Part shown: positions 1 to 8,846 of the stretch, in pieces
Position numbering within the stretch: position 1 is the first letter of the stretch
Layout: each line of letters begins with the position of its first letter
Source of the DNA: Rhodoferax sp. OV413
GTDB taxonomy: Bacteria; Pseudomonadota; Gammaproteobacteria; Burkholderiales; Burkholderiaceae_C
Reading direction: 5' to 3'
NCBI RefSeq assembly: GCF_900104385.1
Contig: NZ_FNJA01000008.1
Coordinates: 186,001 to 250,000, forward strand
Length of the DNA: 64,000 nucleotides
Position numbers and translations under genes: made by a program
The notes under the pieces: generated by a model
What the model saw: the letters and a program-made list of their open reading frames with translations, nothing else
The model's database searches: none
What the model was told of the DNA's origin: nothing

Positions 1-761
1 CCGTTGGCCAACTCCTGGCGCACGTCCAGCTCCGACTTGAGCACGATGCCCACACCAGCGACCGCCCACTCGCGCGCCAGCGAGGCGTCGTCCACCCCGC
101 GATCGCCCTTGACCCGCACTTCCGTCCACTGGCCGTGCTGGGCAAAGCGCCAGAGCCGGTGCTGGCGGCCAGCGCGGTCGAAGATGATGCAGTTGTGCTG
201 CAGCAAATCCTGCGGCGTAACCGGTGTGCCGCAGCGTGCCAGGTAGGCGGGTGCGGCGCACAACACCGGCCGGGTCTGAGCTAGCGGGCGGGCGATCAGG
301 CGGGAATCGGCCAGCGTGCCGTAGCGCAGCGCCACATCGACCTCATCGCGCGTCACGTCCAGCGGCCGGTCGCCCACCGACAGCGCCAGCTGCAGCCCGG
401 GATGGGCGGCCAGGAATTCGCTGAACCAGGGCAGCAAGGTGTTACGCGCCAGGTCGGACGGCGCAGCGACCCGCAGCGTGCCGATCAACGCGCCGTGGTC
501 GGCGGCCACCATGGACTCTCCCTCGGCCAGCAGCTCGAACGCGCGGTTCGCGTAGTCCAGCAGGATCTGGCCCTGGGTGGTCAGCCGCATGGCCCGGGTT
601 GAACGTTCAAACAGACGCGAACCGAGCTGGGTTTCCAGCCGCTTCAAGGTAGCGCTGGCCGCAGCCGGGGTCATGCCCAGCGCCCGCGCCGCAGCCGTCA
701 AAGTGCCGCCGCGGGCGGTGTGGATCAATACCTGCAGGTCTGCGACATTTTCAATTTTCAT
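1..761 (-). CDS. LysR-family transcriptional regulator (3' end outside window)
   Basis: The reverse strand reads in frame from an ATG at 761 to the window edge (about 253 codons), so the C-terminus is missing. Residues 1-60 form the LysR winged helix-turn-helix (start MKIENVADLQVLIHTA, then TPAAASATLKRLE). From about residue 88 the substrate-binding domain follows, with the typical LRVAAPSDLARN opening. LysR proteins are cytoplasmic DNA-binding regulators that usually control a divergent neighbour. Here the neighbour is the quinone-oxidoreductase-like gene at 854, 92 bp away. A short inverted repeat TTCAA-N7-TTGAA (750-766) overlaps the start codon and could be an autoregulatory site. The inducer cannot be read from sequence. 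Confidence 0.9.
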   Translation of the reverse strand, partial: MKIENVADLQVLIHTARGGTLTAAARALGMTPAAASATLKRLETQLGSRLFERSTRAMRLTTQGQILLDYANRAFELLAEGESMVAADHGALIGTLRVAAPSDLARNTLLPWFSEFLAAHPGLQLALSVGDRPLDVTRDEVDVALRYGTLADSRLIARPLAQTRPVLCAAPAYLARCGTPVTPQDLLQHNCIIFDRAGRQHRLWRFAQHGQWTEVRVKGDRGVDDASLAREWAVAGVGIVLKSELDVRQELAN

Positions 762-853
762 TTGAAACTGATTGTGGTTTAAGCCATCTTATCAATTCAA
801 CTTTGGCGTTCTACAGTAGCCCTCCATTAGCCCCCTCTTCTCAAGGAACCCGT

Positions 854-1864
854 ATGAAAGCCATTGGATACCACCAGAATCTGCCGATCGACCACCCTGA
901 AGCGCTGCTAGATCTGGAACTGCCGGCCCCCGTGCCCGGTGAGCGCGACCTGCTGGTGCGGGTCAGCGCGGTGTCGGTCAACCCGGTGGACACCAAGATC
1001 CGCAAGGGCACGGCGCCGGCCGCCGGCCAGGCCAAGGTGGTGGGTTGGGATGCGGTCGGCACGGTGGAGGCCATCGGCAGCGGCGTCAGCCTGTTCCGGC
1101 CGGGCGACCGGGTCTATTACGCGGGCTCGATCGCCCGGCCGGGCGCCAACAGCGAGCTGCATGCGGTGGACGAACGCATCGTGGCGCAGGCACCCCGCAG
1201 TCTGGGCGACGAACAGGCCGCAGCCCTGCCGCTGACCAGCATCACCGCCTATGAACTGCTGTTTGACCGGCTGGGCGTGCCTCAGGGCGGCGGCGCCGGG
1301 CAGACGCTGCTGGTGGTCGGGGGCGCCGGCGGCGTGGGTTCTATCCTGGTCCAGCTGGCGCGCCAGCTAACCCAGCTGAAGGTGATTGCCACCGCTTCTC
1401 GCCCCGAAACCCGGCAGTGGTGCCTGGACCTCGGCGCGCATGCCGTGATTGACCATTCCAAGCCGCTGGCCACCGAGTTGATCGCCGGCGGCCATGGCAC
1501 GGTAGACCTGGTGGCCTGCCTGACCCAGACCGCACAACACTACGCGCAGATCATCGACAGCCTGAAGCCGCAAGGCCGGCTCGGCGTGATCGACGATATG
1601 CAGGGGCTGGACGTAATGCAGCTCAAGTCGAAATCGATTTCGCTGCACTGGGAGCTGATGTTCACCCGCTCGCTGTACGAGACGCCCGATATGGGCGAGC
1701 AAGGCAGGCTGCTGGCAGAGGTGGCCGCGCTGGTCGATGCGGGCCGCATCCGCTCTACCGCCAACACCAGCTTCGGCCGCATCAACGCGGCAAATCTGCG
1801 CCAGGCGCATGCGCTGGTCGAAAGCGGCAAGGCGCAGGGCAAGGTGGTGCTGGCCGGCTTCTGA
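854..1864 (+). CDS. Zinc-independent MDR oxidoreductase (quinone oxidoreductase-like)
   Basis: This 336-residue medium-chain dehydrogenase/reductase has a GroES-like N-terminal domain and an NAD(P)-binding Rossmann motif VVGGAGGVGS at residues 154-163. The N-terminal domain has no cysteine, so the structural and catalytic zinc ligands of classical alcohol dehydrogenases are absent. This points to an NADPH:quinone or enone reductase-type enzyme, although databases often call the group zinc-binding alcohol dehydrogenase. An upstream in-frame start at 803 exists, but ATG 854 is preceded by AAGGA at 843-847 and begins with the family's usual MKAIGY, so 854 is preferred. It is divergent from a LysR gene, its likely regulator. 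The substrate is unknown. Confidence 0.85.
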   Translation: MKAIGYHQNLPIDHPEALLDLELPAPVPGERDLLVRVSAVSVNPVDTKIRKGTAPAAGQAKVVGWDAVGTVEAIGSGVSLFRPGDRVYYAGSIARPGANSELHAVDERIVAQAPRSLGDEQAAALPLTSITAYELLFDRLGVPQGGGAGQTLLVVGGAGGVGSILVQLARQLTQLKVIATASRPETRQWCLDLGAHAVIDHSKPLATELIAGGHGTVDLVACLTQTAQHYAQIIDSLKPQGRLGVIDDMQGLDVMQLKSKSISLHWELMFTRSLYETPDMGEQGRLLAEVAALVDAGRIRSTANTSFGRINAANLRQAHALVESGKAQGKVVLAGF

Positions 1865-1878
1865 GCCGGTTCAGCAGC

Positions 1879-1899
1879 AGGCCGGGCCGGGGCCGGCCT
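1879..1899. terminator. GC-rich hairpin between convergent genes
   Basis: AGGCCGG (1879-1885) pairs with CCGGCCT (1893-1899) between two convergent genes. There is no U-tract, so intrinsic termination is uncertain. Confidence 0.25.
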
Positions 1900-1907
1900 T
1901 CAGAAGA

Positions 1908-2423
1908 TCAGTCTTCGAACTTGCGGTTGCCGTGGCCACGGCCTTTACCATGGTCATCGCGGCCATGGTCGTCATTGCGCATATCGTTGCGGCCGTGCTT
2001 GTCGTGTTTATCGTACTTGTCACGACCGCGGTGGTCGTCGTGCCGGCCATCCCACCAGCGGTTCTGCTCGTTGACCTGTACAAAATAGACCGGGCGGCCG
2101 CAGGCGTTGTAGTGCTTGCAATGCTTGCCCCAGTTCTTGGAATGGCCGGGCGGCACGTACAGGTACAGCGGCGGGCCTTGCACCACCTGGCGCTGGATGA
2201 TCACCGGCTGGGCGTACAGCACCGGCGGTGGCGGCTGCGATCCAAAGTTGATTTGTCCGTAGACCCCCGGTGCGATCGCGCCGCCCACGGTGGCGTTGAT
2301 GTACAGGTCTTGGGCCTGGGCCGCGCCAGCACTGAGGCCAGCGGCCAAGGCCAGCAACGCGGCCGCCTTACGGACACGGGCGCCCTGGAAGACGCGAGAA
2401 AACAAAGCCAGAGAAGTGGTCAT
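1908..2423 (-). CDS. Secreted protein with His/Asp/Lys-rich tail, unknown function
   Basis: I do not recognise the family. With start ATG 2423 the protein is 171 residues. A Sec signal peptide covers about residues 1-37 (basic RVRK, hydrophobic AAALLALAAGLSAG, then AAQAQ). A central region of about 90 residues is rich in Pro, Tyr and Gln and contains a YLYVPPGHSKNWGKHC stretch. The last ~45 residues are almost entirely His, Asp, Arg, Lys and Gly (KYDKHDKHGRNDMRNDDHG), probably disordered and able to bind metal or polyanions. An upstream ATG at 2480 would add 19 residues before the signal peptide and is less likely. No operon partner is evident, and the gene converges on the oxidoreductase gene. 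A periplasmic or surface location is inferred. Confidence 0.7.
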   Translation of the reverse strand: MTTSLALFSRVFQGARVRKAAALLALAAGLSAGAAQAQDLYINATVGGAIAPGVYGQINFGSQPPPPVLYAQPVIIQRQVVQGPPLYLYVPPGHSKNWGKHCKHYNACGRPVYFVQVNEQNRWWDGRHDDHRGRDKYDKHDKHGRNDMRNDDHGRDDHGKGRGHGNRKFED

Positions 2424-2608
2424 GCGGGTGTACTCGTTGGTATCAATGAAAGCCAGCTTACAACGCCTGGGCAGTGCCATGCGCCGACACGGGTTTCAAA
2501 TGGGTAAAAATTTGCTACAGAATCAGTAGCTTCTCACGCATACTCTATATGCGTGAGCTGCCAATTTGATGCCATATTTTAAATCGACACGTTTGGCACC
2601 CCACCGGA

Positions 2609-3862
2609 CTAGACCAGGAACATCACCGCGGCCACCACGGTAGGCGCGGCCGCACCGGCCAGCAGGCCCAGTGCACTGATCGACTCGTCGTTGAAACCGC
2701 GCCGTAGCAAGGCCACACCGGCCGGGTTGGGCGCATTGGCAATCACCGTCAGGCCGCCACCGGCTACCGCGCCGGCCACTAGCATGTACTGCGACTGGGG
2801 CGAAATGCCCTGGATCAGCGAACCCAGGTAGGTCAAAGCCGCGTTGTCGGTAATCGCCGTTAGCCCCAGCGCGCCGAAGAACAGCGCGGTCGGCGCCAGG
2901 CTGGAGACGATGGGCTGCAGCCACCACTGCTGCATACCGCCCAGCACCACCAGTCCGGCCAGGAAGAAGCCGACCAGCAGGCCCTCCTTGAGGATCAGCG
3001 GATTCTGGAAGCGCTCATAGGCTTGGGTGTAGCCGATGAAGAACAGGAACAGGCCGATGAACACCACAGGGTGGTGGGCGAACACCACCACCGCGGCCAG
3101 AAAGCCCAGGTGGATCAGGCTGACCACCAGCGGCACGGCATGGGCCGGGCGGCGGCTGGGCGCCTGCGCCGCCAACAAATGCTTGCGCAGGCAGAACACC
3201 ATCACCGTGGCATTCACCAGCACCGCCACCGCGGCGCGCCAACCGAAGGTAGAGGCCATGAAGCTGCTGTCCCACTGCCAGGCCGCGGCCACCATTAGCA
3301 CCGGCGGCGCCGCATACGAGGTCAGCGTGCCTCCTATCGACACGTTGACGAACAGCACGCCCAGCGCCGCGTACTTCAGCCATTCGGGCGGGCCCTGGCG
3401 GAACACCAGCGGCGCCAGGATCAGCGCCGCCAGCGTCATGGCCGCGGGCTCGGTGATCAGCGAACCCAGCAGCGGCACCAGCGCCAGACCAAGCCAGGTC
3501 AGCACCAGTGGCGTGGGCAAAGGCAGCGCACGGGCGATGGCCGACAACAGGCCCTGCACCAGCTCCAGTACCGGGCGCGACGCGGCCACCACCATCACCA
3601 CAAAGACGAACAGCGGCTCGGTGTAATGCCGCGACTCCGCGTAGTCCAGCGCTTCCTTGCCACTGCCCAGCAGCGCCATCGCCACCACCAGCACAAACGC
3701 CCAAAGGCCGAACACCACCTCTACCTCGCCCAGGATGTGGAACAGCCCCGCATGCCGCGGATGGCGGTGGGCCAGGGTTTCAAACCACTTGGCGGCGAAA
3801 GTATGGATAAGCGCCAGCGCAAACAGGATGGCAGCAGTGGTTTGGATGGCGGTGGCTTGCAT
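2609..3862 (-). CDS. Putative Na+/H+ antiporter, multi-pass membrane protein
   Basis: The protein has 417 residues with about 10-12 hydrophobic segments. It resembles the putative Na+/H+ antiporter family found in proteobacteria (Pfam Na_H_antiport_3). Recognisable parts are an N-terminal segment followed by HILGEVEVVFGLWAF, a loop with SLITEPAAMTLAALILAP, and a C-terminal GLTAITDNAALTYLGSL stretch with buried Asp and Asn, as expected for an ion-translocating site. ATG 3862 is chosen; a TTG at 3889 would add nine residues. The gene is alone on its strand. Transport activity is inferred from family resemblance only. Confidence 0.75.
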   Translation of the reverse strand: MQATAIQTTAAILFALALIHTFAAKWFETLAHRHPRHAGLFHILGEVEVVFGLWAFVLVVAMALLGSGKEALDYAESRHYTEPLFVFVVMVVAASRPVLELVQGLLSAIARALPLPTPLVLTWLGLALVPLLGSLITEPAAMTLAALILAPLVFRQGPPEWLKYAALGVLFVNVSIGGTLTSYAAPPVLMVAAAWQWDSSFMASTFGWRAAVAVLVNATVMVFCLRKHLLAAQAPSRRPAHAVPLVVSLIHLGFLAAVVVFAHHPVVFIGLFLFFIGYTQAYERFQNPLILKEGLLVGFFLAGLVVLGGMQQWWLQPIVSSLAPTALFFGALGLTAITDNAALTYLGSLIQGISPQSQYMLVAGAVAGGGLTVIANAPNPAGVALLRRGFNDESISALGLLAGAAAPTVVAAVMFLV

Positions 3863-4060
3863 GGGTAGACAGGTGGAGGTTTGGCGCAAGGATACGGGAC
3901 GCGGGCCGGGCGGCCGAGCGCATCGCTCAATCTGATGAAGTCTGCGGGCTAGCCCTATTTTCTCTTCCGTTACAGCGCGTTACCATGCCGCACCAAAAGT
4001 GCGCCCTGTACACAAGTACATTGAGCCGCCAAAAAATAATGAGGCAACAGGGTACTTCCC

Positions 4061-5233
4061 TTGAAAAGATCAAGAACGCTGGACATCTGCCGTGGGCTGC
4101 TGTTTGCCATGATGGCCAACACCCATGCGCTTTCCCTCGCGGGCGTTCCGCATACGCACTGGTTATTTGCAGACTACTGGCTACCGAACGGATGGGCAAC
4201 AGCTGCTTTCGTCGTGCTGTCCGGCTACGGCATTGGCTGGATTTTCTCCATCGCACACGACGAGCCCGAACGCAGCCGCTTGCTGCGCCGCCGCAGCGCC
4301 ATCGTCTTAGCGGTGATGTTCGTATCCAACGCTTTTTTTGCCGCCGTCAAATCGATGTTGCTAGGCCACGGCGATCAAACATTGACGGGCCAGTGGTGGC
4401 TGGGATTTTTAACCTTGGACACCGAGTGGACCATCTCGGGCGTGCTGCTGCCCACCGCGCTGGTGCTGCTGTGCGGCTCCACGGTGATTCGATGGGTCAC
4501 AGATGCGCCATGGCAAACGCTGCTGGCAATCGTGCTGGGTCATCTCGCAGCCTCGATGTTTGCGGAACAGCTTGCAGTTTCAGACTTTGCGCATAGCTGG
4601 CCGGTGAGGTTCTTCTTGCTGGAGGGCTTTGGCGGCTACCCGGTGCTGCCGTTCATGGCCAACGGCTTCATGGGTATCTGGCTGGGCGTGCAGCGCCACC
4701 GTGACAAAAACCTCTGGCTCAACATGGTGCTCGCACTCATGGGCTTGCAGCTAGCCGCCTACTTGTCGACCTTGGAGCCACATGGCCCGGCATGGTCTCT
4801 TTTTCGAGCGAATGTAGGCGCGGTTGGCAAGTTTGCATGGGTGTTTTTTTGCGCTAGCCTTCTATCGCGCCTGCCATTGACCCCGCTGACGCTGCCGGTG
4901 GCATTGATTGGCAAATATGCGCTTGCTTCTTTTATGCTGCACCGCGTGGTGATGCAAGCACTGAGCTTGGGAATCAACGATCTGGGTTTTGTCCAGCTGC
5001 CGATTGAACTGCACTTTGCCACTTTGTGGTTGGGCACCTTGGTCGCGACCTGGGTAGCCTGCATCTTCTGGCAGCGTCGGAAGTTGCCCATGCTGCCCAA
5101 GTTGCACAGGGAACAGCTGTTCCCGCGCGACGACTACCGCACCCGCCAAGCATCGCTGCAAGATCTACAGCCCTTTGCGCCCCCAAAAATGCATTGCATT
5201 GCGCGGTTCCGCCGGTTCATGGCACTACGCTAG
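4061..5233 (+). CDS. OpgC/acyltransferase-3-like membrane protein
   Basis: This 390-residue integral membrane protein starts at TTG 4061. Its N-terminus RTLDICRGLLFAMMANTHAL and the following NGWATAAFVVLSGYGIGWIF resemble the first helices of OpgC-type and acyltransferase-3-type proteins, which transfer acyl groups to periplasmic glucans or surface sugars. About ten hydrophobic segments follow, and the last ~50 residues are hydrophilic and basic. A conserved His near the end of the first helix (NTH) is compatible with the family. The 170 bp upstream holds no other gene. The substrate is unknown and the assignment rests on the N-terminal pattern. Confidence 0.6.
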   Translation: MKRSRTLDICRGLLFAMMANTHALSLAGVPHTHWLFADYWLPNGWATAAFVVLSGYGIGWIFSIAHDEPERSRLLRRRSAIVLAVMFVSNAFFAAVKSMLLGHGDQTLTGQWWLGFLTLDTEWTISGVLLPTALVLLCGSTVIRWVTDAPWQTLLAIVLGHLAASMFAEQLAVSDFAHSWPVRFFLLEGFGGYPVLPFMANGFMGIWLGVQRHRDKNLWLNMVLALMGLQLAAYLSTLEPHGPAWSLFRANVGAVGKFAWVFFCASLLSRLPLTPLTLPVALIGKYALASFMLHRVVMQALSLGINDLGFVQLPIELHFATLWLGTLVATWVACIFWQRRKLPMLPKLHREQLFPRDDYRTRQASLQDLQPFAPPKMHCIARFRRFMALR

Positions 5234-5422
5234 CCCAGCCCGACTGAGGGCGCTGCAAAAAACAGCAGCCATTTCTTCGTAAAGCTATACACAAGCCACA
5301 CATTGCCGCGACACAGGCTGCGCAGAATGCAGCAGCCTACCGCCCTGCAAGGCTCGGACTGCGCCCATCCTCCCCGCTCCGACCGACGCCCTGAGCGGCC
5401 TCTCTGCTCCAGACTCATCTAG

Positions 5423-7390
5423 ATGAAATTTCTCCCCAGCTTCCACCATTTTTGGGTTCTTACGATGCTGTGCAGCCTGGGCATCCAGACCCCGGCCTCG
5501 GCCGCCGGCAAACCACTATCCAACACCGTCACCCTGAACTTCGCCAATGCCGACATTGAAGGCGTTGCGCGCACCTTGAGCGTGATCACGCGGCGCAACA
5601 TCGTGGTGGACGCGCGGGTCAAAGGGACGCTGTCGCTGAGCACAGAAAACCCCGTCACGCCGGCGCAGGCCTGGGAGCAGTTTCTGGCCGCCCTGCGCCT
5701 GCAGGGCTACACCGTGGTGGAAGCGGGTGGCCTGTACAAGATCCTTCCCGAGGCCGATGGCAAACTGCAGTCCGCTTCGGTGCAGGTGGATACGGGCAGG
5801 CTGCGCGGCGAGCAGATCGTGACCGAGATCTTCCGGCTCAGCCATGAAAACGCCAACAATCTGGTCCCCATCCTGCGACCGCTGATCAGCCCGAACAATG
5901 TGCTCAACGTCAACACCGGCAACAACTCGCTGGTGATTACCGACTACGCCAACAACCTGGGCCGCTTGCGCACCATCATTGCCGCGCTGGACACACCCAG
6001 CGCCACCGACGTGGAAGTCATGCCTTTGCAATATGCCATCGCGGCCGATATGGCGGTGACGGTCCAGCGCCTGGCCGAAACGGCCAACGCTACAGCGAGT
6101 CCAGCCGCCGGCACGGCTGCAGCTACGCCCGCCAGCACGGGCGGATCGGCAGCCAGCGCCACCGGCGCCTCTATCGTGGCCGACACCCAGAGCAACAGCC
6201 TGCTGGTGCGGGCGCCCAACACCGTGCAGTTGGCCTTCATCCGTTCGCTGGTGGCGCGGCTCGACCACCCGCGCAAGAACGCCAACGTCCACGTGGTCTA
6301 CCTGAAGAACACCGATGCCACCCGCCTGGCCCAGGTGCTGCGGGCTGCGTTCCCCACCGAGACCGCCAGCAGCAGCCCCGCCAGCGCATCGGCGGGTGCT
6401 GTGGCGTCCAGGACCACCGCCAGTAGTTCTACCAGCAGTACCGATAGCAGCACCAGCACATCGCAGGCCACGGCCGCGGTATCTGCCACCGCGCAGCCAT
6501 CCACCGGTGGCGGCATCCAGGCCGACCCGGCCAGCAACGCACTGATCATCAACGCGCCCGAGCCCAAGTTCCAGGAGATGCGCCAGATCATCGAACAGCT
6601 GGATTCACGCCGCGCCCAGCTGTATGTGGAGTCGCTGGTGGTCGAGGTGGACGCCAGCAAGAGCGTGGACCTGGGCGTGCAGTGGACCAAGATATTCGAC
6701 ATCAGCAGCAGCACCTCGCTGACCCTGGGCACGGTGGCCACGGCGCTGGAGGCGATGTCGGGCACCAATATCCTGTCCACAGCCAATCTGGTGACGCTGG
6801 ACAACGAAGAGGCGAAGATCGTGGTCGGGCAGAACGTGCCCTTCATCACCGGCTCGTACACCAGCACCAGCAGTAGCAGCCCGTTCCAGACGGTGGAGCG
6901 CAAAGACGTGGGCATCACGCTGCGCATCAAGCCGCAGATCGGCCAGAACGGCAATATCCGCATGACCATCTACCAGGAGTCGTCGTCGGTGGCGTCCACC
7001 AGCAGCACCCTCGGGCCGACCACCAACAAGCGGTCGATCGAATCCAACGTGATGGTCAACAACGGCAAGATCATCGTGCTGGGCGGGCTGATCGAAGACA
7101 GCTACACCGACAGTGCCGCCCAGGTGCCGGCGGTGGCCGATATCCCGGTGCTCGGCGCCCTGTTCCGCAGCATCAGCCGCTCGCGCAAGAAGACCAATCT
7201 GATCGTCTTTCTGCGGCCGCTGGTAATGGCCGACGAGAACGCCAGCAGCGCACTGTCGCTGGACCGCTACGACTACATGCGCGCCCAGCAGCAAGCGCTG
7301 CCGGCCGACATCCACAACTTACCCAAGGACGCCAGCCCGCCGCTGCTGCCGCGCAACCCCAGCTTTCAGAATCAGGTGCTGCTGCCATAA
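5423..7390 (+). CDS. gspD: Type II secretion system secretin GspD
   Basis: This 655-residue outer-membrane secretin has a signal peptide at residues 1-28 (cleavage after PASAA). The N0 domain follows at about 35-105 (VTLNFANADIEGVARTLSVI). Three repeat-type N1-N3 domains are each marked by an N-(S/A)-L motif (NSLVITDYANNLGRL, NSLLVRAPNTVQL, NALIINAPEPKF). The C-terminal secretin domain has VGQNVPFITGSY and a SNVMVNNGKIIVLGGLIEDS strand. N2 and N3 carry long Ala/Thr/Ser-rich inserts (about residues 222-252 and 313-365). GspD forms the multimeric outer-membrane channel for folded exoproteins. No gspC or gspE-N gene lies within the window, so it is an isolated secretin here. Confidence 0.93.
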   Translation: MKFLPSFHHFWVLTMLCSLGIQTPASAAGKPLSNTVTLNFANADIEGVARTLSVITRRNIVVDARVKGTLSLSTENPVTPAQAWEQFLAALRLQGYTVVEAGGLYKILPEADGKLQSASVQVDTGRLRGEQIVTEIFRLSHENANNLVPILRPLISPNNVLNVNTGNNSLVITDYANNLGRLRTIIAALDTPSATDVEVMPLQYAIAADMAVTVQRLAETANATASPAAGTAAATPASTGGSAASATGASIVADTQSNSLLVRAPNTVQLAFIRSLVARLDHPRKNANVHVVYLKNTDATRLAQVLRAAFPTETASSSPASASAGAVASRTTASSSTSSTDSSTSTSQATAAVSATAQPSTGGGIQADPASNALIINAPEPKFQEMRQIIEQLDSRRAQLYVESLVVEVDASKSVDLGVQWTKIFDISSSTSLTLGTVATALEAMSGTNILSTANLVTLDNEEAKIVVGQNVPFITGSYTSTSSSSPFQTVERKDVGITLRIKPQIGQNGNIRMTIYQESSSVASTSSTLGPTTNKRSIESNVMVNNGKIIVLGGLIEDSYTDSAAQVPAVADIPVLGALFRSISRSRKKTNLIVFLRPLVMADENASSALSLDRYDYMRAQQQALPADIHNLPKDASPPLLPRNPSFQNQVLLP

Positions 7391-7529
7391 CAGTCGGGCC
7401 GGCATTTCGCGCGCAGTACCGGCGTTTCACGCTCGTGCAGCTGCAGCCCGTCGCACAGCGCTGGCGCCAGGGGTAATGGGCCGTCACAGTACGGACCCAC
7501 AGCATGCAAAATCAACCCTGGAGCACCCC

Positions 7530-7820
7530 ATGACACCCGAACTGAACCATGACGCAATCGACCGCCTGGCCCGCCACCGTGCAGGCCGCAAGATGGGCTG
7601 GTACATCCACGCCCTGGTGTTCGTGCTGGTCAACTCCGGGCTGGCGCTGTTGTCGCTGGCCAATGGCCGGTATTGGGTACTCAGCTCGGCCCTGGGCTGG
7701 GGTCTGGGGCTGCTGGTGCACGGCGTGATCGTGTTTGCCGTGCCACCCGGCAGCGGCTGGCGCGAACGCCTGGTGCAGCAGGAGCGCGAGCGCCTGCTCA
7801 AGGAACGGGCTATCCGCTAG
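7530..7820 (+). CDS. 2TM-domain protein, first gene of LytS/LytTR operon
   Basis: This small 96-residue protein has two transmembrane segments at about residues 22-44 and 50-72, flanked by a basic N-terminal helix (RLARHRAGRKMGWYIHA) and a C-terminal RERLVQQERERLLKE helix. The layout matches the 2TM domain family, whose members are commonly encoded next to LytS-type kinases. Here it lies 5 bp before the histidine kinase gene on the same strand. ATG 7530 is chosen over an upstream ATG at 7476 because it begins directly before the conserved helix. A role in signal sensing with the downstream kinase is inferred. Confidence 0.75.
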   Translation: MTPELNHDAIDRLARHRAGRKMGWYIHALVFVLVNSGLALLSLANGRYWVLSSALGWGLGLLVHGVIVFAVPPGSGWRERLVQQERERLLKERAIR

Positions 7821-7825
7821 CACGC

Positions 7826-8842
7826 ATGGCGGCTCCGGCACTGCACAAATTTCTGGCCCACCTGCTGCCGGTAGCGGCTTTGAACACGCTGGTGGCCCTG
7901 GGCATTACGCTCAACGGCAGCTACAGCCTGGGCAGCAACCTGGTGTTCTCGCACTGCATAGGCCTGGCCATCTGGGCGCTGGTGCAGCTCGGCTGCTACG
8001 CCTGGGTGCAGGACCTGGAGCGGCAATGGCAGCGCCTGTTGCTGCTGGTGCCGCTGGCCGTGCTGCTCGGCTACGCGGGTGGCACGCTGCTGGCCAGCCT
8101 GCTGCTAGGCCTGCCATCGGCCGGCGTGTGGGGCAATCTGCAGGTGAACCTGCGCTATCTGCTGCTCAGCCTGCTGGTGGGAGCCGGCTGCAGCTATTAC
8201 TTCGTCAGCCAGCAGCTGCTGCAGCGGGCCAAGGAGCGCAGCGCGGCGCTGCAGCTGCATGCTGCCGAGTCCCGGCTCAAGCTGCTGCAGACCCAGCTGG
8301 CGCCGCACATGCTGTTCAACACCCTGGCCAATCTGCAGGCGCTGATCGCCACCGACCCGGCCCGCGCCAGCCAGATGCTGGACCACCTGATCGCCTACCT
8401 GCGCGCCACCCTGGGCGCCTCGCGCAACACCGAGCACAGCCTGCGCGCCGAGTTCACTCGGCTGCACGACTACCTGGCGCTGATGGCCGTACGCATGGGC
8501 CCGCGCCTGCAGTACACGCTGGACCTGCCCGCCGAGCTGGCGGAGCACATGGTGCCGACTCTGCTGCTACAGCCGCTGGTGGAAAACAGCGTGCAGCATG
8601 GCCTGGAGCCCCAAGTCGCCGGCGGCCAGATCAGCGTGCAGGCCCGCCGCAGCGGCGGCATGCTGGTGTTGGCGGTGACCGACACCGGCGTCGGCCTGAG
8701 CGCCAACGCAGACATGGGCAAAGGCTTCGGCCTGGCCCAGGTGCGCGAGCGCCTGGCTACCGCCTATGGCGACCTGGGTACTATTGAATTAATAGCGCCT
8801 CCCGCAGGCGGTAGCTGCGCCAGCATCACATTTCCCTTATAA
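7826..8842 (+). CDS. LytS/YehU-type sensor histidine kinase
   Basis: This is a 338-residue membrane kinase with four hydrophobic segments in the first 130 residues. The His_kinase domain has the phosphoacceptor His161 in QLAPHMLFNTLANL. The ATPase domain has an N-box LLQPLVENSVQHG (Asn253, His258) and a G1 box DTGVG at 286-290. It should autophosphorylate and pass the phosphate to the LytTR regulator, whose gene starts 4 bp downstream. Start ATG 7826 follows the stop of the 2TM gene by 5 bp, consistent with translational coupling. The last ~18 residues are encoded partly by a copy of the interspersed repeat (8779-8810). Confidence 0.92.
   Translation: MAAPALHKFLAHLLPVAALNTLVALGITLNGSYSLGSNLVFSHCIGLAIWALVQLGCYAWVQDLERQWQRLLLLVPLAVLLGYAGGTLLASLLLGLPSAGVWGNLQVNLRYLLLSLLVGAGCSYYFVSQQLLQRAKERSAALQLHAAESRLKLLQTQLAPHMLFNTLANLQALIATDPARASQMLDHLIAYLRATLGASRNTEHSLRAEFTRLHDYLALMAVRMGPRLQYTLDLPAELAEHMVPTLLLQPLVENSVQHGLEPQVAGGQISVQARRSGGMLVLAVTDTGVGLSANADMGKGFGLAQVRERLATAYGDLGTIELIAPPAGGSCASITFPL
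8779..8810 (+). repeat. Interspersed repeat copy 1 (left half, inside kinase gene)
   Basis: CTATTGAATTAATAG forms the first small hairpin of the repeat, followed by CGC and a CCCGCAGG segment. It matches the left half of the ~60 bp element at 24991 and 49455 and is read in frame as residues 319-329 of the kinase. Confidence 0.6.
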
Positions 8843-8846
8843 AACC

